The notes under the pieces were generated by a model that was not told the DNA's origin, did not search any database, and was given only the letters and a program-made list of their open reading frames with translations. A stretch of DNA of 64,000 bases from an uncultured Desulfovibrio sp. (GTDB taxonomy: Bacteria > Desulfobacterota > Desulfovibrionia > Desulfovibrionales > Desulfovibrionaceae): NCBI GenBank assembly GCA_937926875.1, contig CALBAX010000015.1:1-64000 (forward strand), given 5' to 3'. Of the stretch, positions 33,770 to 42,615 are shown piece after piece (positions within the stretch are counted from its first letter, which is position 1; each line of letters opens with the position of its first letter). A program made the position numbers and the translations under genes.

Positions 33770-34144
33770 ATGGACATGATCCAGAGCACAGGGGCCCCGG
33801 CGGCCATCGGTCCCTATTCGCAGGCCGTGGATACCGGCAGCACCGTCTACCTGAGCGGCCAGATCGGCCAGGACCCCGCCAGCGGGCAGATCGTCGCCGG
33901 CTTCAAGGCCCAGACCATCCGGGCTCTCGAAAACCTGAAAGCCGTGCTTGCCGCTGCCGGCATGACGCTCGAAAACATGGCCCAGGTCGATGTTTTTGTG
34001 ACGGACATGCGCAACTTTGAGGACTTCAACGCCATCTATTCCACCTACTTCCCCACCTACAAGCCGGCACGACTGTTCGTCGAGGTCCGGGGGCTCTGCC
34101 CGGGAGCAGAGGTCGAGATCCGCGGTATCGCATGCAGGCGGTAG
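33770..34144 (+). CDS. RidA family enamine/imine deaminase
   Basis: 124 residues. Canonical RidA: GPYSQAV, VYLSGQIG, VDVFVTDMRNFEDFNAIY, and PARLFVEV containing the substrate-carboxylate arginine (R101), then GAEVEI with E116. RidA proteins hydrolyse reactive enamines/imines such as 2-aminoacrylate, made by PLP dehydratases. Here it closes a set of regulator, transporter and MmgE/PrpD protein, suggesting that the pathway yields an enamine or imine (inference). GAGGAG lies 7 bases before the ATG, overlapping the end of the previous gene. Confidence 0.93.
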   Translation: MDMIQSTGAPAAIGPYSQAVDTGSTVYLSGQIGQDPASGQIVAGFKAQTIRALENLKAVLAAAGMTLENMAQVDVFVTDMRNFEDFNAIYSTYFPTYKPARLFVEVRGLCPGAEVEIRGIACRR

Positions 34145-34163
34145 CCCCGCCGGCATGAGACCG

Positions 34164-34208
34164 GCCTGCCCGGGAACGGTTCCGCACAACTCCGTTCCCC
34201 GGGCAGGC
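34164..34208 (+). terminator. GC-rich hairpin after ridA
   Basis: CCTGCCCGGGAACGG pairs with CCGTTCCCCGGGCAGG with one bulge and a 12-base loop. No T-run follows; it could be a weak or factor-assisted terminator. Confidence 0.5.
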
Positions 34209-34251
34209 TCCATCCCCCTCCCCCGGGCGGACACGGGGGGCAGCATGGACT

Positions 34252-34280
34252 TTGGCCCTGTTTTGGCTTATCAAGATACT
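34252..34280 (+). promoter_or_regulatory. lepA promoter
   Basis: TTGGCC (34252-34257), a 17-base spacer and GATACT (34275-34280), 33 bases before the lepA ATG. Confidence 0.6.
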
Positions 34281-34313
34281 CTTCAATCTTCGTAACCCAA
34301 TGCAGGATATACC

Positions 34314-36119
34314 ATGCCCAGTCTGGATCATATTCGCAATTTCTGCATCATCGCCCATATCGACCACGGCAAGTCCACCCTTGCCGACCGCATCCTTGAG
34401 CTGACCAAGGTCGTCAGCCAGCGCGAGGCCCGCCAGCAGTACCTGGACAGGATGGATCTGGAACGCGAGCGCGGCATCACCATCAAGGCGCAGACCGTGC
34501 GCATCCCCTATGTGGCCGCTAACGGAGAGGAGTATGAGCTGAACCTCATCGACACGCCCGGACACGTGGACTTCAACTACGAAGTTTCGCGTTCCCTGGC
34601 CGCCTGCGAAGGCGCGCTGCTGGTGGTGGACGCCACCCAGGGCGTGGAGGCCCAGACACTGGCCAACGTCTACCTGGCGCTGGACCACGACCACGAGATC
34701 GTGCCCGTGCTGAACAAGATCGACCTGCCCAGCGCCGAGGTGGACCGCGTCAAGGAAGAGATCGAGGAAGCCATCGGCCTGGACTGCACCGACGCCCTGC
34801 CCGTGTCTGCCAAGACCGGCCTGGGCGTGGACGCCGTGCTGGAAGCCATCGTCCACCGCCTGCCCGCGCCGGGCGGCGATCCGGACGCCCCCCTCAAGGC
34901 CCTGATCTTCGACTCCTGGTACGACAGCTACCAGGGCGTGGTGGTGCTCTTCCGCGTGGTGGACGGCCGGGTGAAGCTGGGCGACATGGTGCGCCTCATG
35001 AGCACCGGCAAGGAATATGAAGTGCTGCGCCTGGGCGTGTTCTCGCCCGAGGCCACGGACGTGAAGGAACTGCACGCCGGCGAGGTGGGCTTCCTTTGCG
35101 GCAGCATCAAGTCCCTGGGCGATGCCCGCGTGGGCGATACCATCACCCTGGCGGCCAATCCGGCCACCGAGCCCGTGCCCGGCTTCAAGGAAGTGAAGCC
35201 CATGGTCTTCTGCGGCCTCTACCCCTCGGAATCCGACGATTACGAGAACCTCAAGGCCGCGCTGGAAAAGCTCCAGCTCAACGATGCCGCCTTCAGCTTC
35301 GAGCCCGAGACCTCCCAGGCCCTGGGCTTCGGCTTCCGCTGCGGCTTCCTGGGCCTCTTGCACATGGAGATCATCCAGGAACGTCTGGAACGCGAATTCG
35401 AGGTGGACCTCATCGCTACGGCGCCCTCGGTCATCTACCGGGTGGACACCACCGACGGCAAGACGCTGGAGATCGACAACCCGGCCCACCTGCCCGACTC
35501 CACCAAGATCAAGGCCCTTTACGAGCCCTATGTGAGCATGGACATCCACGTGCCCAACGAATACGTGGGCAATGTCATGAAGCTCTGCGAGGACAAGCGC
35601 GGCACCCAGAAGAACCTGCACTATCTGGCCGCCAACCGCGTGGTGGTGACCTACGAGCTGCCCTTCGCCGAGATCGTCTATGACTTCTTCGACCGGCTCA
35701 AGTCCTGCACGCGCGGCTACGCCAGCATGGACTACCAGCCCATCGACTACCGCGAATCCGATCTGGTGCGCCTGGACATCCTGCTCAACAGCGAGCCCGT
35801 GGACGCCCTGGCCGTCATCGTGCACCGCGACCGCGCCTATACCTACGGCCGCTCGCTGGCCCTCAAGCTCAAGCGCACCATCCCGCGCCAGCTCTTCCAG
35901 GTGGCCATCCAGGCGGCCATCGGGCAGAAGATCATCGCCCGCGAGACCGTGTCCGCCTTCCGCAAGGACGTGACCGCCAAGTGCTACGGCGGCGACATCA
36001 CCCGCAAGCGCAAGCTGCTGGAAAAGCAGAAGGAAGGCAAAAAGCGCATGAAGCGCATGGGCAACGTGGAGCTGCCGCAGGAAGCCTTCCTGGCCGCCCT
36101 CAAGGTGGGCGACGAGTAA
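34314..36119 (+). CDS. lepA: Elongation factor 4 (back-translocase)
   Basis: 601 residues, normal length. GTPase motifs AHIDHGKSTLADRI, RERGITIKAQT, DTPGHVDF and NKIDLP are in order; domains EFG II, III and V follow, and the specific C-terminal domain ends with the basic tail KRKLLEKQKEGKKRMKRMG. LepA acts on stalled or mispositioned ribosomes. It is a single gene with its own promoter and a terminator. Confidence 0.98.
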   Translation: MPSLDHIRNFCIIAHIDHGKSTLADRILELTKVVSQREARQQYLDRMDLERERGITIKAQTVRIPYVAANGEEYELNLIDTPGHVDFNYEVSRSLAACEGALLVVDATQGVEAQTLANVYLALDHDHEIVPVLNKIDLPSAEVDRVKEEIEEAIGLDCTDALPVSAKTGLGVDAVLEAIVHRLPAPGGDPDAPLKALIFDSWYDSYQGVVVLFRVVDGRVKLGDMVRLMSTGKEYEVLRLGVFSPEATDVKELHAGEVGFLCGSIKSLGDARVGDTITLAANPATEPVPGFKEVKPMVFCGLYPSESDDYENLKAALEKLQLNDAAFSFEPETSQALGFGFRCGFLGLLHMEIIQERLEREFEVDLIATAPSVIYRVDTTDGKTLEIDNPAHLPDSTKIKALYEPYVSMDIHVPNEYVGNVMKLCEDKRGTQKNLHYLAANRVVVTYELPFAEIVYDFFDRLKSCTRGYASMDYQPIDYRESDLVRLDILLNSEPVDALAVIVHRDRAYTYGRSLALKLKRTIPRQLFQVAIQAAIGQKIIARETVSAFRKDVTAKCYGGDITRKRKLLEKQKEGKKRMKRMGNVELPQEAFLAALKVGDE

Positions 36120-36141
36120 GCGGCGTTTTCTGTACGGACGT

Positions 36142-36172
36142 AAAAAGGCCACCCCGCAGGGTGGCCTTTTTT
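36142..36172. terminator. Bidirectional terminator between lepA and the membrane protein gene
   Basis: AAAAAGGCCACCC / GGGTGGCCTTTTTT; serves lepA on the plus strand and the convergent gene ending at 36250 on the minus strand. Confidence 0.92.
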
Positions 36173-36249
36173 CATGCATCACGACCGGACAGGGCCGGGC
36201 AGCACATGCTGACGGCCTTGCTGGCGCCCGCCCCCTCCCGGCCGGTCCG

Positions 36250-37353
36250 TCAGCTGGCGGCTTTCTTCTTCCCGGCCGGAGGACGGGGCATCGTGCGCCG
36301 GGCCCGGCGTTCCGCGGCGCCGAACACGCATTCTTCCCGCGCCACGGGCAGGGCGTCCTCCCGGATCTTGCGGCGCTGCCGCCAGGCTTCCAGATGCGGC
36401 TTGCCGTAAAGCACGCCCTCACGCGGTTCCGGGGCCTCCGGCACCTTGCCGTAGGAAGGGGGCAGGTGCTCCGTCTCGCGGGAAGAGGCGGGCAGCTGGG
36501 GGCCACGCAGGGCCGCGGGCCGGAAATATCTGGTGGCCCAGGTCAGGGCCAGCACGTAGGCGGCCGCGAACAGGCTGGCGGCCGTGTCCCACGGCGGGGT
36601 GGCCGAAAGGGCCAGGCGCATCATCAGCGTGCCGATCACGAAGCCGGAATTGCGGAACACGGCATGGAAGGACGGCATGTAGCGCTGCGAGATGAGGACC
36701 AGCGCGATGTCGGCGAAGATCAGCACCGTATAGATGGTCTCGAAAAAGCGCATGTCCTCGCCGGTGTGGATATGGATCCAGGCGTCCCGGATGCCGATGC
36801 CCAGGAAGATGGCGAACAGCGTCAGCGAGAGCAGCTTTTTGCTGATGACGAAACGCATGCGCATCTCCGGGCTCTGGATGTAGGCATAGCTGGAAGCCAG
36901 CCGCCCGTAGATGCCCAGGGCCACGAAGATCCCCAGGGCCCCCAGCGCCGTGACCGCGATGTGGATGACGGGATCGAGGTTCCCGGCGATGCTCACCGGT
37001 TCGGGCAGGTGTGCCAGTTCCTTGAAGGCATTGCGCAGCAGGATCAGGGCCAGGATCTCGAACTGCTTGCCCACGGACCGTGAAAAGGACGTGGAGATGA
37101 TGAAGATCAGGCTCATGACCTCCAGGCCCAGGATCAGGGTGAAGGCCAGCTGGATGGCGCTGAAATGGCTGTGGGGCGTCAGCTGGGCCAGGGCGGGCGG
37201 CAGCATGCCCTGCCGCTTGAGCTCCACGCAGCACAGGGCCGCCACGTAGATCCAGAAGATGACCAGCGCCACCTTGCGCTGGACGTGGGCACGCTCCCAA
37301 TTGTGGTGCAGCCAGTCAAAAATATCTGTGAGCCATTGCAGCTTGAGCAGCAT
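36250..37353 (-). CDS. Polytopic membrane protein of unknown function
   Basis: 367 residues with about seven or eight hydrophobic segments in the first 285 residues (for example VALVIFWIYVAALCCVEL, FTLILGLEVMSLIFIIS, LTLFAIFLGIGI) and a basic, proline-containing cytoplasmic tail ending KKKAAS. I do not recognise the family. Charged residues in the middle (RDAWIHIHTGEDMRFFETIYT) may line a site facing one side of the membrane. It lies alone, divergent from the FAD/Fe-S oxidoreductase gene, and shares a terminator with lepA. Confidence 0.8.
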   Translation of the reverse strand: MLLKLQWLTDIFDWLHHNWERAHVQRKVALVIFWIYVAALCCVELKRQGMLPPALAQLTPHSHFSAIQLAFTLILGLEVMSLIFIISTSFSRSVGKQFEILALILLRNAFKELAHLPEPVSIAGNLDPVIHIAVTALGALGIFVALGIYGRLASSYAYIQSPEMRMRFVISKKLLSLTLFAIFLGIGIRDAWIHIHTGEDMRFFETIYTVLIFADIALVLISQRYMPSFHAVFRNSGFVIGTLMMRLALSATPPWDTAASLFAAAYVLALTWATRYFRPAALRGPQLPASSRETEHLPPSYGKVPEAPEPREGVLYGKPHLEAWRQRRKIREDALPVAREECVFGAAERRARRTMPRPPAGKKKAAS

Positions 37354-37508
37354 GGGGAATCTCCTTTCCGGGGATCAGGTGTGGCGCACAGCATCTTTCA
37401 AGTTCGGGAAAATGTAAAGAGGACAAGGCATGGCAGTCATGACAGGAATCGTTCCTGAAGCTTTTTTTCCCCGCCTTGTGCCACAACGGCCCCAGCATGG
37501 GGACGCGC

Positions 37509-37537
37509 TTGCCTTGCGCGGCCAATAGCAGTAAAAA
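37509..37537 (+). promoter_or_regulatory. Promoter of the FAD/Fe-S oxidoreductase gene
   Basis: TTGCCT (37509-37514), a 17-base spacer and TAAAAA (37532-37537), about 80 bases before the ATG. Confidence 0.5.
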
Positions 37538-37617
37538 ACAAGGTTTCTCCACTTGTGCATCCGGCCCGCCAGGTCCGCGCACAAGGAAAATGCAGAAGAC
37601 AACGAGGTACCTACGCC

Positions 37618-40600
37618 ATGGCTCACAAGGGTCCGCACATATCCATCTCGCCTGACTATGTGGTCAACCGCATCCTGCGTATCAATATCGACGACTTCGC
37701 GGAGTGGCCCGAGTCTGTGCGGCATCTGGCCATTGCCATTGCCGAAGAACTGTTCCTGGTGGCCTACAACCCCTTCATCAACGTGGAGACCGTGCGCAAC
37801 AGCGTGCACGCCCGCTTCGAGCGGGAATCCATGGCCCTGGCCCACTATTTCGCCAACGCCATCGGCGAAGGCATCACCATGTTCTGGTCCGCCTACGAGG
37901 CCGAACGCAGTTTCCGCGAAGAACTGATCTCCGCCCTGCGCAACATCCTGCCTGGCGAGTGCATCCTTTCCTCGCCCTCCGCCCTGGTGGCCTCGGCCAC
38001 GGACGCCACGGACCTGCGCATGGAACTGCCCCTGCTGGTGGTGGAGCCCGACAGCGCCGAACAGGTGGCGGCCCTGGTGAAGCTGGCCAATGACATGAAG
38101 TTCGCCCTCATCCCGCGTGGCGGCGGCTCCGGCATGACCGGCGGCGCCGTGCCCGCCCGCAAGCGTACCGTCATCGTCAGCCTCACCCGCCTGACCAAGA
38201 TCGGCCCCATCGACCTTGAGGACATGACCGTCACCGTGGAAGCCGGCGCCATCACCCAGAACGTCATCAAGGCCGTGGATGCGGCCGGGGCGCTCTTCTC
38301 CGTGGACCCGGCCTCCAAGCAGGCCTCGTCCATCGGCGGCAACGTCTCCGAGAACGCCGGCGGCCCCAGCGCCTTCGAATACGGCACCACCCTGGACAAC
38401 CTGCTCTGGTGGCGCATGGTCACCCCCACGGGCGAGATCATCAGCGTGGAACGCGAGAACCATCCCCGCCACAAGATCCTGCCCGAAGAAACGGCCGTGT
38501 TCGTGGTCAAGGACATCAGCGGCGGCGTGCGCAACGTCATCCACCTGCGCGGCGACGAGATCCGCCTGCCCGGCCTGGGCAAGGACGTGACCAACAAGGC
38601 CCTGGGCGGCCTGCCCGGCATGCAGAAGGAAGGCGTGGACGGCATCATCACCGAAGCCTGCTTCATCATCCATCCCAAGCCCAGGTTCAAGCGCGTCATG
38701 GTGCTGGAATTCTTCGGCCGCTCCATGCACCCCGCCGCCGTGGTGGTGCGCGAGCTGGTGGGCCTGCGCAACCGCATCCGCCAGGAAGGCGACTACGCCC
38801 ACCTGTCCGCCCTGGAGGAATTCAACGCCAAGTACGTGCAGGCCATCGACTACAAGCGCAAGTCCCAGAAGTACGAGGGCCTGCCCATCTCGGTCATCAT
38901 CCTCCAGGTGGACGGCGACGACCCCTACCTGCTGGACAAGTGCGTCAACGACATCGTCTGCGTGGTGGAAGAACAGGACAACGTGGACATCATCGTGGCC
39001 CAGGACGACAAGGAAGGCGAGCGCTTCTGGGAAGACCGGCACCGCCTGTCGGCCATCGCCAAGCGCACGTCCGGCTTCAAGCTCAACGAGGACGTGGTCA
39101 TCCCCATGGACCGCATCCCGGATTTCGCCCTCTTCCTCGAACAGCTCAACCTGGAATGCACGGCCCAGGCCTACCGCTACGCCTTGCAGGAAGTGGGCCG
39201 TCTGCCCGGCTTCCCCATGGAAGACAAGGAATTCAACCGCGAGTTCTCCTTCGCCTCCAAGGTGGCGTCCGGCGACAACCCGCAGGCCGAGCTTTCCGAT
39301 ACCGAGCTCTGGAAGCGGGCCGAAGCCTTTTTGGCCGGCATGGGCCAGAAGTATGCCCATCTGGACAAGAAGATCTCCAAGATCCGCGATTACATGGAAG
39401 CCAGCCGCATCGTGGTGGCCAGCCACATGCATGCCGGTGACGGCAACTGTCACGTGAACATCCCGGTCAATTCCAACGACGCCCACATGCTGGAAGAGGC
39501 CGAAGAGACCGCGGCCCGCGTCATGGCCGAATGCCAGGAGATGGGCGGCGAGGTCTCCGGGGAACACGGCATCGGCATCACCAAGATCTCCTTCCTCGGC
39601 AAGAGCAAGATGGACGCCCTGCGCGCCTTCAAGGAACGCGTGGACCCCCGCGACGTCATGAACCCGGCCAAGCTGGTGCATCGCGAACTGCCCGTGCGTC
39701 CCTTCACCTTCTCCTTCAACCGGCTCATCAACGACATCCACGCCAGCGGCCTGCCGGACAAGGAAAAGCTCATCAGCCTGCTGTCCACGGTGCAGGTCTG
39801 CACCCGCTGCGGCAAGTGCAAACAGGTCTGCTCCATGTGCTATCCCGAGCGCTCCATGCAGTACCATCCCCGCAACAAGAACATGGTGCTGGGCATGCTG
39901 CTGGAGGCCGTCTATTACTCGCAGGTCAACAAGGGCACCATCGACGACAACCTGCTGCGCTGGCTGCGCGACCTGGTGGAACACTGCACGGCCTGCGGCC
40001 GCTGCCTGGCCAACTGCCCGGTCAAGATCCCGTCCGGCGAAGTGGCCCTGACCCTGCGCTCCCTGCTGGAGCACGAGAACGCCGGCGGGCATCCCATCAA
40101 GAAACGGGCCCTGGAGTGGCTGGTGCAGGACGTGTCGTCCCGCGTGCCCAAGGCGGCCAAGATGGCTTCGCTGGGCCAGAAGGTGCAGAACAAGCTGCTG
40201 GGCATGGTGCCCTCCATGTGGAAGCAGCGCATGCAGAGCCCCATCTTTGCGGGCAGCGGCCCCAAGATGGGCTATACCAACCTTTATGAATCCCTGCGTC
40301 TGCACCGCGGTTCCGTGTTCGCGCCCAGGGAAGTGACGCCGGGCATGCCCTGCGTGCTCTACTTCCCCGGCTGCGGCGGCTCGCTCTTTTATGACCGCAT
40401 CGGTCTGGCGGCCATCATGCTGCTGCTGCACACCGGCCACGCCGTGGCCGTGCCGCCGCGCCACCTGTGCTGCGGCTATCCCCTGCTGGCCGCGGGCATG
40501 GATACCGAATATGAAGACAACATGGCCCAGAACCGCCAGTATCTGGCCTCCATGCTGCGCAACCTCGTCAAGCAGGGCTTCGACGTGCGCTACCTGGCCA

Positions 40601-41184
40601 CGGCCTGCGGTTCCTGCCGTGACAGCCTGGCCCGCATGAAGCTCGACGAGCAGTTCCCGCAGCTGGAACAGAAGGACGTGAGCCAGATCGTCCTGCCCCT
40701 GCTCCAGCACGAGAGCATGGAAGCCCCGGTGGCCCCCGGCACCAGCGTGCTCTACCACGCGGCCTGCCACTGCGAATGGGCGGGCGTGCCCACCCTCAAG
40801 GGACAGGCCCAGCTCACCGGCGCCCTGGAACAGCTCTGCAAGGTCAAGGTCAGCACCATCCCCGGCTGCTGCGGCGAATCCGGCATGGGCGCCGTGACCT
40901 CCCCCACCATCTACAACCTGTTGCGCGCCCGCAAAAAGGAACGCCTGGCCCAGGCTTTCGAGCCCCAGCCCCAGACCGGCGCCTGCTACGCCGGGCCCAT
41001 CCTGGTGGGCTGCCCGTCCTGCAAGATCGGCATCGCCCGCTGCCTCATCCAGCTCAAGGAAAAGCACCCCGTGCTGCATGTGCTGGAATGGCTGGCCAAC
41101 CAGGTGGACGGAGAGGACCGCCGCCAGCGCTTCCGCCGCCGGGCCAACGAGACCCGCGGCGACGTGCGCATCGTCCAGAGCTAA
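37618..41184 (+). CDS. FAD/iron-sulfur oxidoreductase fusion (D-lactate dehydrogenase-like)
   Basis: 1188 residues. Order: an N-terminal extension of about 120 residues; a GlcD-type FAD-binding domain (PRGGGSGMTGGAVP, SIGGNVSENAGGP); an FAD-oxidase C-terminal domain with SHMHAGDGNCHVNIPV and GEHGIGITK; two [4Fe-4S] motifs (CTRCGKCKQVC near 728 and CTACGRCLANCP near 790); and two CCG domains (CCGYPLLAAG near 950, CCGESGMG near 1084) like HdrD/GlcF. The dehydrogenase and electron-transfer subunits, usually separate (GlcD+GlcF), are fused. Similar giants in Desulfovibrio are predicted D-lactate or 2-hydroxyacid dehydrogenases feeding the quinone pool; the substrate is inferred. GAGGT precedes the ATG. 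Confidence 0.9.
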   Translation: MAHKGPHISISPDYVVNRILRINIDDFAEWPESVRHLAIAIAEELFLVAYNPFINVETVRNSVHARFERESMALAHYFANAIGEGITMFWSAYEAERSFREELISALRNILPGECILSSPSALVASATDATDLRMELPLLVVEPDSAEQVAALVKLANDMKFALIPRGGGSGMTGGAVPARKRTVIVSLTRLTKIGPIDLEDMTVTVEAGAITQNVIKAVDAAGALFSVDPASKQASSIGGNVSENAGGPSAFEYGTTLDNLLWWRMVTPTGEIISVERENHPRHKILPEETAVFVVKDISGGVRNVIHLRGDEIRLPGLGKDVTNKALGGLPGMQKEGVDGIITEACFIIHPKPRFKRVMVLEFFGRSMHPAAVVVRELVGLRNRIRQEGDYAHLSALEEFNAKYVQAIDYKRKSQKYEGLPISVIILQVDGDDPYLLDKCVNDIVCVVEEQDNVDIIVAQDDKEGERFWEDRHRLSAIAKRTSGFKLNEDVVIPMDRIPDFALFLEQLNLECTAQAYRYALQEVGRLPGFPMEDKEFNREFSFASKVASGDNPQAELSDTELWKRAEAFLAGMGQKYAHLDKKISKIRDYMEASRIVVASHMHAGDGNCHVNIPVNSNDAHMLEEAEETAARVMAECQEMGGEVSGEHGIGITKISFLGKSKMDALRAFKERVDPRDVMNPAKLVHRELPVRPFTFSFNRLINDIHASGLPDKEKLISLLSTVQVCTRCGKCKQVCSMCYPERSMQYHPRNKNMVLGMLLEAVYYSQVNKGTIDDNLLRWLRDLVEHCTACGRCLANCPVKIPSGEVALTLRSLLEHENAGGHPIKKRALEWLVQDVSSRVPKAAKMASLGQKVQNKLLGMVPSMWKQRMQSPIFAGSGPKMGYTNLYESLRLHRGSVFAPREVTPGMPCVLYFPGCGGSLFYDRIGLAAIMLLLHTGHAVAVPPRHLCCGYPLLAAGMDTEYEDNMAQNRQYLASMLRNLVKQGFDVRYLATACGSCRDSLARMKLDEQFPQLEQKDVSQIVLPLLQHESMEAPVAPGTSVLYHAACHCEWAGVPTLKGQAQLTGALEQLCKVKVSTIPGCCGESGMGAVTSPTIYNLLRARKKERLAQAFEPQPQTGACYAGPILVGCPSCKIGIARCLIQLKEKHPVLHVLEWLANQVDGEDRRQRFRRRANETRGDVRIVQS

Positions 41185-41202
41185 ACGAGAGATGACACTG
41201 AT

Positions 41203-41335
41203 ATGAGAGGGGAAGGGGACGTTATCGCTGCTGTCGCTGTCCGTCGCTTCCTCCATGGCGCCGGACACGGCCCTGCGGGCCACCTCCGGCGGCGTCCCCC
41301 TCCTCTCCCATGCTCCCCCATCCTTCGAAAAACGC
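41203..41335. repeat. Intergenic palindrome with G-rich tail, copy E (long loop)
   Basis: Arms ATGAGAGGGGAAGGGGACG (41203-41221) and CGTCCCCCTCCTCTCCCAT (41293-41311) enclose about 70 bases instead of the usual 4-10; the tail GCTCCCCCATCCTTCGAAAA follows. It lies between the oxidoreductase gene and panD. Confidence 0.7.
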
Positions 41336-41413
41336 TCACAGGAGCCTGAGGGCTCCACGGCCCTGCCCGCCGCCATGCGCTGCCGCATGACGCACAGGCC
41401 CAAAGGAAACGCC

Positions 41414-41917
41414 ATGGAAAGAAAGGAAGTCACCCGCATGCTGGTGGGTGTCCGGCCCCAGGGGCAGGGCACCATCCGCGTCGTGGGCGCCAAGCTGCAC
41501 GGCATCGTGGTCACGGAATCCAAACTCAACTACCACGGCTCCATCACCATCGACACCGACATCCTCGAAGCAGCCAGCCTGCTGCCGCTGGAATACGTCT
41601 ACATCTGGAACAAGCACAGCGGCTCCCGCATCGAGACCTATGTGCTGCCCGGCCCGCGCGGCAGCGGCGTGGTCTGCCTCAACGGCGCCGCGGCCCGTAC
41701 CTGCCAGGTGGGCGACGAGATCATCGTGGCCTCTTCCCGCGAGATCCCCGTCAGCGACTATCACGAGGGCTTCTCCTGCCGCGTGCTGACCTTCGACCAG
41801 AACGGCGGGCTGCCCAACCGCGTGGCCGAAAAGCTGGAATACCGCGTGGCCGCCAAGGACGACGGCACGGAATTCGTCATCATGGACATGGGCACCGGTC
41901 AGGAATGGATCGGCTAG
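41414..41917 (+). CDS. panD: Aspartate 1-decarboxylase
   Basis: PanD decarboxylates aspartate to beta-alanine for pantothenate. The pyruvoyl-generating Gly-Ser cleavage site is in NYHGSITID; the substrate-binding KLHGI lysine, SRIETYVL (Arg and Tyr), and CLNGAAARTCQVGDEIIVASS match the family. At 167 residues it is about 40 longer than E. coli PanD, mostly at both ends. The ATG at 41414 has AAGGA 6 bases before it; an in-frame ATG at 41438 is also possible and would give a more standard N-terminus. Flanked on both sides by copies of the same repeat family. panB is at 1667. Confidence 0.9.
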   Translation: MERKEVTRMLVGVRPQGQGTIRVVGAKLHGIVVTESKLNYHGSITIDTDILEAASLLPLEYVYIWNKHSGSRIETYVLPGPRGSGVVCLNGAAARTCQVGDEIIVASSREIPVSDYHEGFSCRVLTFDQNGGLPNRVAEKLEYRVAAKDDGTEFVIMDMGTGQEWIG

Positions 41918-41932
41918 ACAGGCTGTTTTGAC

Positions 41933-42031
41933 ATGAAAGGGAAGGGAGCTTGACCGCCGCTGCCGCTCCTGTGGCTTCCGGCGGGAAAACCTCCCCTTCC
42001 CCCTCATGCTCCCCCATCCTGCAAACGGCGC
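41933..42031. repeat. Intergenic palindrome with G-rich tail, copy F (long loop)
   Basis: Left arm ATGAAAGGGAAGGGAG (41933-41948), loop of about 40 bases, right arm CTCCCCTTCCCCCTCAT, then tail GCTCCCCCATCCTGCAAA. Its tail is nearly identical to that of copy E on the other side of panD. Confidence 0.7.
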
Positions 42032-42275
42032 GCACAAGGGACCTGGCGTTTCCTCTGCGCCGCCCCGCTGATGGCCACCGCCCCCCCATGACGGCAGGAC
42101 ACCGCGGACACGGCCAGCCTCCCCTTCGTGCCTTCCCCATCTGCCCCGCTCCCCACAGCACAGGAGCCCACCGGGCATTGCCCCGCTCTTTTCCCACCGG
42201 GCCCGCTCCCCCGCAGCACCGGGGGACCATCCGGACGCGCGCAGTCTGCCGTGCCACATCACCTGCCCATCCTTC

Positions 42276-42360
42276 TGCAAAAAGCGCGTTGGGGGAGGAT
42301 GGGGGCTCGGGGGGAAGGTGGGCCCCCTGTGCGCCAGCCAAGGGTCCCTTCTTCCCCCGA
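42276..42360. repeat. Intergenic palindrome with G-rich tail, copy G (reverse orientation)
   Basis: Tail on the left, GCGTTGGGGGAGGATGGGGG; palindrome TCGGGGGGAAGGTGGGCCCC with an imperfect complement ending CTTCTTCCCCCGA at 42360. Confidence 0.7.
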
Positions 42361-42615
42361 AACCATCCATGTCTGCCCTCCTGTCCGCACTTGCGAAAGC
42401 AGCAACGGATTTTTATACTTGCATGTTGGCCGGGCGACCGCATGGCATGCCGCCATGTCCCGCGGCCCGGGGCCGAAAACGCCCGTCACGGCGCGAGAGC
42501 GCGCGTTCCTCCCCTGTTCCGGCAGGAGCCATGCACGCGGGGAAACGCTGTCCACGCGCCTGTCCGGGCCCGTTTTTCACTATCTCACCGCTCCAGCCGA
42601 GCAGCAGAGGAAGTT

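Larger units (their letters stand above)
41918..42615. other. Repeat-rich gap between panD and maeB
   Basis: No gene is supported. It contains two repeat copies (F at 41933, G at 42276). Between about 42125 and 42235, a short C-rich segment (CCCCGCTC...CCACCGGGC) is duplicated in decayed form. The maeB promoter must lie within 42360-42600, but no strong hexamers were seen. Confidence 0.6.

Noticed and set aside
41950..42615. A 222-codon N-terminal extension of malic enzyme.
   Set aside because: Covers two repeat elements and proline-rich shadow sequence; a good ribosome site and the family start are at 42616.
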